DNA of 64,000 nucleotides from Sinorhizobium fredii NGR234 (GTDB taxonomy: Bacteria > Pseudomonadota > Alphaproteobacteria > Rhizobiales > Rhizobiaceae): assembly GCF_000018545.1 (NCBI RefSeq), contig NC_012587.1:2418001-2482000 (forward strand). The letters run 5' to 3'. Positions 26,466-35,486 of this stretch are shown in pieces. Below the pieces are notes generated by a model. It searched no databases. It saw only the letters and a list, made by a program, of their open reading frames with translations, and was not told where the DNA came from. The translations under genes were made by a program, and so were the position numbers. Position 1 is the stretch's first letter. Each line of letters opens with the position of its first letter.

Positions 26466-26496
26466 AAAAAGCCGCCTCGAAATCTCCGGGCGGCTT
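26466..26496 (-). terminator. trp attenuator terminator
   Basis: On the minus strand GCCGCC pairs with GGCGGC over a CGGAGATTTCGA loop, followed by five T residues. It lies between the trpL stop and the trpE(G) start. When tryptophan is plentiful this hairpin should end transcription and release the small RNA known in S. meliloti as rnTrpL. Confidence 0.88.
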
Positions 26497-26531
26497 CATG
26501 TCTCAATCACGCATGACTGGTCAAGGCCGCC

Positions 26532-26576
26532 TCAGCGAGCCCACCACCAGATCGAAATGTTCTGCGTGTTTGCCAT
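26532..26576 (-). CDS. trpL: Tryptophan leader peptide
   Basis: A 14-codon frame reading [14 protein letters not shown], with three adjacent Trp codons at 26541-26549 and a TGA stop at 26532-26534. It is the attenuator peptide (peTrpL) of the trpE(G) gene. In S. meliloti the transcript is leaderless and starts at the ATG; the promoter here sits at the distance that predicts the same. Published work in that species gives both the peptide and the released RNA extra regulatory roles in trans. Confidence 0.95.
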
Positions 26577-26584
26577 GGGCGAAG

Positions 26585-26613
26585 TGTTAGCGTGGCTTGC
26601 GGTCCCACGCAAG
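26585..26613 (-). promoter_or_regulatory. Promoter of trpL-trpE(G)
   Basis: CTTGCG (26608-26613, minus strand) and CTAACA (26585-26590) are 17 bp apart. Eight bases lie between the -10 and the leader ATG, so the first transcribed base is expected at or next to the A of that ATG, with no 5' untranslated region. Confidence 0.65.
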
Positions 26614-26703
26614 CGGGAAAAGCGACATGGATCAGACCGTTTGGCGTCCGAGAGAAAGCGGGGCGGCCCTTGCGAGCCGTCCCGCATCAGTCGTGGGAAA
26701 CGA

Positions 26704-28809
26704 TCAGAACTTCGCCTTCGCCGTTACGAGGAACGTCCGGCCCCGACCGGTGTCGACCGTGCTGCCGGCGATCGTGCTCGAGGCCGGCGTGTAGGTCTTG
26801 TCGAACACGTTCGTGACGCTGCCGGTCAGTTCGAGACCGTTCTCGAACTTGTAGTTGGCGAAGAGGTCTACGAGTCCATAACCGGGGACGGTGGCGGACC
26901 CGCTTGCCCCGGCGTTCTCCTCACCGATGAAGGCGTTGGAAACAGCATAGATCCGCGTGCCTACCGTGAGGCGCTGTTCCGCGAGGAACCGCGCCCCGAG
27001 GGTTGCACTCACGATGTCGTCCGGAAGGAAGCTCTGTACGCCAAAGCCATTGACCTGTGATGGGAGGTCGCTCTCCGTATGCGTGTAGGCAAGGTCGCCG
27101 AAGACGTAGCCCGCATCATATGCTGCCTGCAGTTCAAAGCCCTGAACCGTGGAGATCCCGGGATTGTTGACAAAGAATATTTGCATCCCGCCGCCGGCCA
27201 AGGCCGCGGTGATATAGTTGTCCACCCTGTTGTGGAAATAGTTCGCCTTCAGGCGGAAGCTGTCTCCCGTAGCAATGAGGTCGTCGAGATTGATGTTCGC
27301 GCCGATTTCCCAGCCCTTGGATATTTCCGGCTGAAGGAACGGGTTGGGGAAGAACATCTGGAATCCACCCGGATGCGAACCGCCCACGAAGATCTCGTTG
27401 ACCGTCGGAGCGCGCGAGGTCTCGGCATAGGTCACGTAGGGCTGCAGCCATTCGGTGGCGTTGACGGCGATCGTGACGCTCGGGTTGAGGCGGCCGTCCG
27501 ATTCGTCGACGCTATAGGCCCCCGCCGGCATGCCGAGCGGATTGCCGGCGCTGACCGAACCGGTGCCGTCGATCGTGAAGCGATCATAGCGCAGGCCGGT
27601 GGTCAAATCGACGATGCCATAGGTGAAGGTCGTCGAATTGAAAATTCCGGTCGTCGCGTTCTTGCCGCTGCCGTTGACGCCGCCGGTCGGCTGCGCCGCG
27701 CTGTTGATGACATCGTAGTCATCCTGGAAATATTCGACTCCGTAATTGGAGCGGACGGCAACCTCGCCCAGGTCGAATGTCGAGGTGTTCGAAATGTCGA
27801 ATCCGGTGCCGGTATCGGTGATCCGCCGCCCGGCCGCCGTGCCGGCGCCCAGAAGATTGGTACCGTACTTCATCCGCAGCCTGTTCCAGTAGGCGTTGGC
27901 GCGCAGATCGATCAGTTCGTTGTCGGGCGTATAGGCATAGTTCGCGCTGACAGTCTGGTTCGTCACGTTCTGGAAATAGGAGTTCGCGAAGAAATCATTG
28001 TCATAGGACATCGCGCTGAACTTGAAGGAATGGTCCTTGTCCGGCGTGATCTCGGCCTTGATGAGCCCGGAGAGCAGATCCTCCTCGGTGAACGGCACTT
28101 CCATACCGTCGCCATTGTCGTAATTGCCCGGATCGCTCTTGCTGATACCGCCGAGCACCGAGAAGACGTCGTTGAAGCGATAGGCGCCGAGCAGTGATTC
28201 CGACCAGCCGGCACCATTGCTGCCATAGGTGGCGACGGCCTGGCCGCCATAGTTCTTGCCGTCCTGTATCAGGTCCTCGATGTTATAGGTCTTGAAATTG
28301 ACCGAACCGGCCAGCGCGCCGCCGCCAACGCCGGTGACGGCGCCGCGGGTCAGGTCGATCTCGGAAAGGAAGGCGGGATCGACATAGGCGAAGCCCTGGG
28401 CCTCGTGGCCGGTGAAGCGGAAGTTCTGACGCACGCCGTCGATCATCATGTTGACGCGGCCGGACCCTTCGAAACCGCGAATATTGACGGCGACACCGGG
28501 ATTTTGCGGGTTGTTGGCCGTCGAGGTGCCGGGCACGCTGCGCAGGAGATCGTCGGTCTCCTGGCCGGCATGAAGTTCGATTTCGTCGGTGCTGACGACG
28601 CTCGAGGGACCGGGCTTCGCATAGGGATCAGCCTCGCGTCCGCCCTTGGCGACGATCGGCGAGAGGTAGGTCTCGCCCTTCTTTTCTGCCTCTTCGGCCT
28701 CCGTCTGCGGGGACGCCGACGCGCTTTGTGCGAAGCTGTCGGAGGCGACGGACAACGCGAGTGTCGCCGTGCATGCGAGAAGAGCCAGGCGATGATGCCG
28801 GTTGAGCAT
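26704..28809 (-). CDS. shmR: TonB-dependent haem/haemoglobin receptor
   Basis: A 701-aa outer-membrane receptor. A signal peptide covers residues 1-27, a TonB box follows (ETYLSPIVAKGG), then the plug domain (DDLLRSVPGTSTANNPQNPG; VNIRGFEGSGRVNMMIDGVR) and a 22-strand barrel ending in an aromatic residue (TAKAKF). The haem-receptor signatures are present: TSRAPTVNEIFVGGSHPGGF resembles the FRAP box with a His after it, and NPFLQPEISKGWEIG is the NPNL box. Its place beside trpE(G) matches shmR of S. meliloti. The start at 28809 follows AAGGA. A TGA-N9-TCA iron box lies upstream, so induction in low iron is expected. Confidence 0.93.
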   Translation of the reverse strand: MLNRHHRLALLACTATLALSVASDSFAQSASASPQTEAEEAEKKGETYLSPIVAKGGREADPYAKPGPSSVVSTDEIELHAGQETDDLLRSVPGTSTANNPQNPGVAVNIRGFEGSGRVNMMIDGVRQNFRFTGHEAQGFAYVDPAFLSEIDLTRGAVTGVGGGALAGSVNFKTYNIEDLIQDGKNYGGQAVATYGSNGAGWSESLLGAYRFNDVFSVLGGISKSDPGNYDNGDGMEVPFTEEDLLSGLIKAEITPDKDHSFKFSAMSYDNDFFANSYFQNVTNQTVSANYAYTPDNELIDLRANAYWNRLRMKYGTNLLGAGTAAGRRITDTGTGFDISNTSTFDLGEVAVRSNYGVEYFQDDYDVINSAAQPTGGVNGSGKNATTGIFNSTTFTYGIVDLTTGLRYDRFTIDGTGSVSAGNPLGMPAGAYSVDESDGRLNPSVTIAVNATEWLQPYVTYAETSRAPTVNEIFVGGSHPGGFQMFFPNPFLQPEISKGWEIGANINLDDLIATGDSFRLKANYFHNRVDNYITAALAGGGMQIFFVNNPGISTVQGFELQAAYDAGYVFGDLAYTHTESDLPSQVNGFGVQSFLPDDIVSATLGARFLAEQRLTVGTRIYAVSNAFIGEENAGASGSATVPGYGLVDLFANYKFENGLELTGSVTNVFDKTYTPASSTIAGSTVDTGRGRTFLVTAKAKF

Positions 28810-28931
28810 GGACCAGTCCTTTGAAAATGTTGGCCGGGCTTGCTGTTGAGCGGCACTCAAGGGCTGGCTGGGCAGGTGTCGGAATCGGGCGAGCGGAGAT
28901 CCCGTCGCCTTATTTAGGCCACATAAAAACA

Positions 28932-28946
28932 TGAGTAAAAAAATCA
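28932..28946. promoter_or_regulatory. Iron-responsive (IRO/RirA-type) box upstream of shmR
   Basis: The motif TGA-TTTTTTTAC-TCA (minus strand) matches TGA-N9-TCA, the box bound by RirA in Rhizobia under iron-replete conditions. It lies about 125 bp before shmR in an AT-rich stretch suited to a promoter. RirA control of this gene is inferred. Confidence 0.65.
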
Positions 28947-29067
28947 ATATAATTTTAGGGGCTGCATTAGCAAACGCTGTACCATGCCGCCCCTCCTCAG
29001 TTTCAGCACAATTTGAAACAGGAATGTCCCCTCGTGCGTTTGGCCATGACAGACGGGAAGGACCTGC

Positions 29068-29883
29068 ATGCGCGCTGTCGGAGCAATCCTGATATCTGCC
29101 TTGGTGCTTTCCGGGGCGACTCTTCCGAAGAGAGGCCCACTGCCGGTGCCGAGGCCCGAAGCGGTCCAAGGCGAGCAGCCAACACCGACACCGAAGCCTG
29201 CCCCTGAGGGTGGGCGTCAAGCGGGCGATCGCGGAAAGGTGGAGCCCGGGCGAGGCTTGCCGCCCGGCTGGAAAGACGATGTTGTGCGCCCCGAGGAGGC
29301 TGTCGTCAAGATCGAAACCGAGGAGCCGAAGGCCTATGCATCCTGTCTCGCGGCGCTCAAGGAGATCGGCGCTACCTTTGCGGAGACCTCTCGGATCGAT
29401 GACGGGAAAGGCTGCGGGATCGACAAGCCGATCAAGGTCGAATCGGTATTGCCGGGCGTCGCCCTCAAGCCCGAGGGGGTGATGCGCTGCGAGACCGCCT
29501 TGGCGCTCGCCCGTTGGACCAAGGAAACCGCCACGCCCGCCGCCCAGACCGCGTTCGGAACCAAGACGAGCGTGACGGCCCTCAACCAGGCCTCCACCTA
29601 TGTCTGTCGCCTGAGGAACAATGCGGCCACCGGCAAGATTTCCGAGCACGCCCGCGGCAACGCGGTCGACATCGCTTCCTTCAGCCTGTCGGACGGCAAG
29701 ACCATCGAGATCCAGCCGCGCGACGAGGACGGCACACTGACCGGCGCATTCCAGCGAACCGTCACCGCCTCCGCCTGCCTGTATTTCAAGACCGTGCTCG
29801 ATCCGGGCAGCGATGCGGCCCATGAGAATCACCTGCATCTCGACGTCATCGAGCGGAAGAACGACTATCGCTATTGTCGCTGA
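29068..29883 (+). CDS. Extensin-like family exported protein
   Basis: A 271-aa protein with an N-terminal signal (AVGAILISALVLSGAT), a Pro-rich linker to about residue 65, and a C-terminal extensin-like domain common in alphaproteobacteria. Conserved pieces are SCLAALKEIGATF, the cysteines in GCGIDKP and MRCETALALARW, SEHARGNAVDIASF and HENHLHLDVIERKNDYRYC. The H/D/H layout of the last two resembles LAS-type zinc peptidases such as D,D-carboxypeptidases, so a peptidoglycan role is plausible but unproven. GGGAAGGA precedes the ATG. It is divergent from shmR. Confidence 0.88.
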   Translation: MRAVGAILISALVLSGATLPKRGPLPVPRPEAVQGEQPTPTPKPAPEGGRQAGDRGKVEPGRGLPPGWKDDVVRPEEAVVKIETEEPKAYASCLAALKEIGATFAETSRIDDGKGCGIDKPIKVESVLPGVALKPEGVMRCETALALARWTKETATPAAQTAFGTKTSVTALNQASTYVCRLRNNAATGKISEHARGNAVDIASFSLSDGKTIEIQPRDEDGTLTGAFQRTVTASACLYFKTVLDPGSDAAHENHLHLDVIERKNDYRYCR

Positions 29884-29892
29884 TGGGAGATT

Positions 29893-30020
29893 GCCCCTCA
29901 TCCGCCTGCCGGCACCTTCTCCCCGCAAGCGGGGCGAAGGGCGATGCCGCGCCATCCCAGTCCCCTCTCCCCGCGGGCGGGGAGAGGGTTAGTCCTCGGG
30001 TTAAACCCGAGGAGAGGGGC
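29893..30020. repeat. RIME1-like element carrying an extra nested palindrome
   Basis: Ends GCCCCTCATCC and GAGAGGGGC enclose the two usual RIME1 hairpins. Near the right end a palindrome TCCTCGGGTTAAACCCGAGGA is inserted, as in the inverted copy at 51777-51906 but not in the copy at 21063-21171. It lies between the extensin-like gene and the convergent thioesterase gene. Confidence 0.87.
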
Positions 30021-30041
30021 AAATCGCCGGCCGCTTCGCTG

Positions 30042-30503
30042 CTATTGGTCCTTCGCCAGCTCATACCCAAGCGCCACAAATTCGCCGGAGAAGAGACCGG
30101 CGACCTCACCTTCCGCCATGAGCTCGGCTGTCACGGTGAGGCGTGCCCTGCCGCGCCGTTCGAGCAGGCGCATGAAGCCTGGCCACTGATCGGCGTGTTC
30201 GAGGCTCGAGCGGGCCGAAAAGGAACCGTCGATCGGCAACAGATACTCCATGCGGTTGCTCTGGATCACGAGGCGGCTGGCGACCCCGCTCAAGCGGAGC
30301 CGGACATGCAGCAGCGACCAGGCAGCGAGTATCGACAGTGCCGAAGCGCTCCCCCCGAAAACCGTTTCGCGATGATTGATATTCGGCGCCAGCGGTGCGC
30401 GAAGGAGGACATGTTCCCACTCGACCGCCGCCACTTCCACCTGCATGGCAGCGGAGAGAGGAATATGCGCATGAAGGTAAGCCTGAAGTTCCGACGGTGT
30501 CAT
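30042..30503 (-). CDS. YiiD C-terminal-type thioesterase (hotdog fold)
   Basis: A 153-aa protein similar to the C-terminal thioesterase domain of YiiD. It opens MTPSELQAYLHAHIPLSAAM and has VLLRAPLAPNINHRETVFGG near residues 32-51, where the N/H and the FGG turn correspond to the putative active-site region of this hotdog group. The later SRMEYLLPIDGSF-like strand (SNRMEYLLPIDGSFSAR) also fits. The acetyltransferase half of YiiD is missing, so it is a free-standing thioesterase. Start at 30503 is chosen for family fit. It diverges from the DUF1993 gene. Substrate unknown. Confidence 0.82.
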   Translation of the reverse strand: MTPSELQAYLHAHIPLSAAMQVEVAAVEWEHVLLRAPLAPNINHRETVFGGSASALSILAAWSLLHVRLRLSGVASRLVIQSNRMEYLLPIDGSFSARSSLEHADQWPGFMRLLERRGRARLTVTAELMAEGEVAGLFSGEFVALGYELAKDQ

Positions 30504-30656
30504 TGTGTTTCCAAGGTAGCGCGCCACCGGGCGCAAATTGAGCGAGCACGAATTCTCTTTCGGATCGGCAAAGATTTCCGCGGCTGGTTGAACCCAACGC
30601 CGCTCGATACGATCTATCAGCGGCACCGTCCGCAAAGCCTTAAGCGAGGAAATCCC

Positions 30657-31166
30657 ATGCCTTTGACAATGTACACGCTCTCCATTCCCGTCTTCACGCG
30701 CGGCTTTTCTGCGCTCGGCGGGCTCCTCGACAAGGCCGAGGCTTTTGCCGTCGAATCGGGCATGCCGCTCGACGAACTCTTCAACGCGCGGCTCGCGCCG
30801 GACATGCTGCCGCTGTCGGGCCAGATCCAGCGAGCGAGCGACACGAGCAAGAACGCCATCGCCCGGCTGACGACCCTCGAGGTGCCGCGTTTCCCGGACG
30901 ACGAGCAGAGCTTCGCCGATCTGCGCGCGCGGATCGCCAAGACGGTGGCGTTCTTCGAGACCGTGACGCCCGAAAACCTCGATGGCAGCGAGCAGCGCGA
31001 AGTGATACTCAACTTTCCGAATTTGAAGGTGAACTTCAGCGGCAGCGACTATCTCCTGAAATTCGCGCTGCCGAACTTCTATTTCCATGTGACCACCGCC
31101 TACGACATCCTGCGCCACAAGGGCGTGCCGATCGGCAAGGCAGACTTTATCGGCGGCCTCGACTGA
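30657..31166 (+). CDS. DUF1993 family protein
   Basis: A 169-aa all-helical protein. MTLSIPVF-type opening (MYTLSIPVFTRGFSALGGLL), EDLFNARLAPDM-like segment (PLDELFNARLAPDMLPLSGQ), and the C-terminal NFYFHVTTAYDILRHKGVPI are signatures of DUF1993, a DinB-like four-helix family of unknown function. The C-terminal part ends KADFIGGLD. ATG 30657 follows GAGGA. It stands alone, converging with fhs. Confidence 0.87.
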   Translation: MPLTMYTLSIPVFTRGFSALGGLLDKAEAFAVESGMPLDELFNARLAPDMLPLSGQIQRASDTSKNAIARLTTLEVPRFPDDEQSFADLRARIAKTVAFFETVTPENLDGSEQREVILNFPNLKVNFSGSDYLLKFALPNFYFHVTTAYDILRHKGVPIGKADFIGGLD

Positions 31167-31187
31167 GACCGGAGAGAAGCGCCTCCG

Positions 31188-32867
<1,680 letters not shown>

Positions 32868-32953
32868 GGCTTCCCCCTCATTGATGCGCGCAGCCCGCCT
32901 CCTCTGCGAGATGCACGCTTCGTTTCTTTGCGCTTACGCTGACACGCCGGCCG

Positions 32954-34174
32954 TCAACGGGCAAGGATATCGCGCATCTCCACGAGATTGGACCTGACGC
33001 GCAGAATGTAGAAGCCCATCGTTGCCAGGTGCGTCGGCATGATCCAGCCGTCCTCGCGGCCGTTCGAGATGATCAGCGGCTGGATGCGCAGCGCCGAGCG
33101 AAGCTGCTTCATCGTTTCCGTGTAGATCGGCGTCAGCCCGCGCTGCGCAACGACATTCTCGAAATCGGCGCCGGCCGCCGAAAGGATGCCGTAATAGCCG
33201 TAGAGTTGGCCGAAGGCGAACCAGAAGCGGTCGTCGGCACGCGTATCGAACCAGCCGCCATTGTGGAATTCCGAGCGCTCGCGGATGATCGCCGACGTGT
33301 TGCCGAGATCATTGGCAATGCGGTCAAGGAACTCGACCATATTGTCGGAGCGGCCGTCGAAGATCGCCTCGCACTTGCCGAGTGAAACATTGAATTTCCT
33401 GAGATCGCGCATCGCGGCACGATAAAAGCTCGGCGTCGGCGTCTTCGGACCGAACGGGTTGAGGCCGAAATACCAGGTTTCCTCGTCGAACTGGATGTTG
33501 CCGCGGGCGCTCTGCAGGTCGTTGTTGACGCCGGACGTGCCACGCACCCGGCCGAGCGAGTCGACCAGTTCGACGGTTGTGCGCCGGACAGCCTGGTTGA
33601 TGCCGCGCTGGAACGATGCCTTGTTGTCGAGCCAGGGCGTGTCGTCCCAGTCGAGCCCGAACAGCCCGAGCTTGTAGGCCAGCATCGAGGATATCCAGGC
33701 GTTCTGGTTGACGTTGAGATCGATGAGATCGGCCGCCACGTCGACCACCGCCGAGGTCTGGCAGACCGTGCCGGCCGGCAACTGCGCCATATCGAGCGCC
33801 TCCGTCGTCGACGCGTCCGAGGGAGCCACCGCCGCGGCCTGGCTGGCAGCCGCCGCGCTACCGGATTGCCCCGTCGCAGCGCCCGGGCCGCTGACCGGCG
33901 AGCCCGCCGGCACCTTGCGCTGGGACAGCTTGTAGCGATCGACATAGTCCGGATCGAAATTGGTCCAGGACTGTGTCTGCCAGACAAAGTAGCCGTAGAA
34001 GAAGATCAGACCGAGCAGGATGAGGCCGATCGGCCCCTTTATGATCCAACTCCGCCCCCGATACCAGTTTGCGAGCGCCATGAAGGGCCAGAGGAGCCAG
34101 GAGACGGCCAGTCCTATGCCGCGGCCGATCGCCGTGAACACGCGCTGAAAAAACACAACGATCGGATCGAGCAT
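32954..34174 (-). CDS. DUF2333 family membrane-anchored protein
   Basis: A 406-aa protein with one strong transmembrane helix near residues 45-67 (IKGPIGLILLGLIFFYGYFV) preceded by a hydrophobic amphipathic segment, then a Ser/Ala/Pro-rich linker and a large domain that is probably periplasmic. Signature stretches of DUF2333 are NQNAWISSMLAYKLGLFGLD, DDTPWLDNKASFQRGINQAV and RFWFAFGQLYGYYGILSAAG. DUF2333 has no known function. It starts 3 bp after the 429-aa gene and is last of the five-gene AAA+ operon, so it is probably the membrane tether of that system. Confidence 0.85.
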   Translation of the reverse strand: MLDPIVVFFQRVFTAIGRGIGLAVSWLLWPFMALANWYRGRSWIIKGPIGLILLGLIFFYGYFVWQTQSWTNFDPDYVDRYKLSQRKVPAGSPVSGPGAATGQSGSAAAASQAAAVAPSDASTTEALDMAQLPAGTVCQTSAVVDVAADLIDLNVNQNAWISSMLAYKLGLFGLDWDDTPWLDNKASFQRGINQAVRRTTVELVDSLGRVRGTSGVNNDLQSARGNIQFDEETWYFGLNPFGPKTPTPSFYRAAMRDLRKFNVSLGKCEAIFDGRSDNMVEFLDRIANDLGNTSAIIRERSEFHNGGWFDTRADDRFWFAFGQLYGYYGILSAAGADFENVVAQRGLTPIYTETMKQLRSALRIQPLIISNGREDGWIMPTHLATMGFYILRVRSNLVEMRDILAR

Positions 34175-34177
34175 GTC

Positions 34178-35467
34178 CTATTCCTCTTTGAGACCGTAAA
34201 GCTTGTGGCGGAAGGCGGCCTTGTCTTTCAGATATGTGCCCGTCAACGTTGCCACAACATATTCGCGGAACTTTTCGCCGTAGTGCTCGTAGGCACCATA
34301 AAAGCCCTGCTTGTCGAACACGAAGCGCGACACGAAATCGCGCGGCACGAGCTGCGCGATGAGCTGATTGACCAGCCATTTGTCCGGATGATCAGGCGCG
34401 GCCCGCACCAGCAGGAAACGGTTTTCCGGCGCGATCTCCTGCATTTTGATCGTGCCCGTCGCGGCGATCGCCCGCGTGATTTCCTGCAGGAACGGATAGG
34501 TGCCGTCGCGCGCCACCAGCGCGGCGTTGCGATGGATCCAGGTCTGCAGCCAGATCCGATCGACGTTGAGGAGATCGGCGTCCGGATCGGCTTCGTTGAT
34601 CAGCCCGCGGACCGCCATGTCGGCCCGGTGCTGGAACAGGCCCGATTCCTGCACCCAGGAGGCCTGCGGCAACTGCAGCCGATTGGTCGACGCCAGGAAA
34701 TCGTAGATGCGCGCGTGATCGCTGATGGCGATGTAGCTCACCTGCCAGGGCCGCGAGCGCCGGAAGCCTGGCACGGAAGGATCGCAGATCACCGTCGTCG
34801 TCTTCTGGTCGAGGAACACGTAGACGCCGCCGAAATGATTGGCCCAGAAGGCCTCGTGACGGAAGACCAGCTCCTCGGGGACGAGTGCATTCTGACGGAT
34901 GTCGCCGGTCAGCTTGGCAAGTTCCACCATCCGGTTCAGCATCGCGTCGTCGGACCAGGCGGTCGGGACCTTCTTCAGCCGGTCGACAAGCTCCCGTAGC
35001 TCCGCCGCCTTGCCCAGCATGTCCTCGGCGGAGAGCACGCGGAAGCGGACCTCGTTGATCGACAGGAGATCGTCGATGTCCTCGACCACCGACACCGAAT
35101 CCTCGATCTCGCCGTAGAGCGCGTCCTTGATCGTGACCGCGTTGATCGCGCGCATGTTGGCGTTGAAGAACTCGTGCATCAGCGCCGCGGTGTTGGAAAA
35201 GCTCGTATGGACGACCGGCAGTTCCGCCTGGGCGGGCGTCAGGACGATGAAGCGCCGGTTGACCCGGTTCGGATCGAGATAGTCGCGGTCTCCCAGCTCC
35301 TCAGCGATCTCCGGCGAGAAGCCGGTCATATCGATGCTGAACCGCTCGAGCGCCGTCGGCTTCAGCCCGAGGCCTTCGAGCGCCTTGTTGTAGCGCTGAA
35401 CGAGGTGCGGCTCCGAAATATCGAGCAGCCGCCCGTAGATCAGTTCGGCTTCGAGAAGGCGCTTCAT
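34178..35467 (-). CDS. Uncharacterised 429-aa protein of the AAA+ operon (DUF6638-like)
   Basis: A soluble protein of 429 residues without a signal peptide or membrane segment. Recurrent features are the N-terminal MKRLLEAELIYGRLLDISEP, an acidic middle (YGEIEDSVSVVEDIDDLLSI), and a C-terminal half with RHEAFWANHFGGVYVFLDQK, DHARIYDFLASTNRLQL and a final KDKAAFRHKLYGLKEE. It resembles a family found only beside the same AAA+ ATPase in alphaproteobacteria; the DUF number is from memory and less certain. No catalytic motif is visible. It starts 19 bp after the ATPase gene and is followed after 3 bp by DUF2333. Confidence 0.75.
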   Translation of the reverse strand: MKRLLEAELIYGRLLDISEPHLVQRYNKALEGLGLKPTALERFSIDMTGFSPEIAEELGDRDYLDPNRVNRRFIVLTPAQAELPVVHTSFSNTAALMHEFFNANMRAINAVTIKDALYGEIEDSVSVVEDIDDLLSINEVRFRVLSAEDMLGKAAELRELVDRLKKVPTAWSDDAMLNRMVELAKLTGDIRQNALVPEELVFRHEAFWANHFGGVYVFLDQKTTTVICDPSVPGFRRSRPWQVSYIAISDHARIYDFLASTNRLQLPQASWVQESGLFQHRADMAVRGLINEADPDADLLNVDRIWLQTWIHRNAALVARDGTYPFLQEITRAIAATGTIKMQEIAPENRFLLVRAAPDHPDKWLVNQLIAQLVPRDFVSRFVFDKQGFYGAYEHYGEKFREYVVATLTGTYLKDKAAFRHKLYGLKEE

Positions 35468-35486
35468 GCGGGCATGCTCTCTTCAC

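Noticed and set aside
24060..26516. 818-codon plus-strand open frame opposite trpE(G)
   Set aside because: It mirrors the codon structure of trpE(G) and has no ribosome site or recognisable domain.
29893..30020. Short open frames within the repeat as small proteins
   Set aside because: They are made of palindromic repeat sequence and have no ribosome site or conservation argument.
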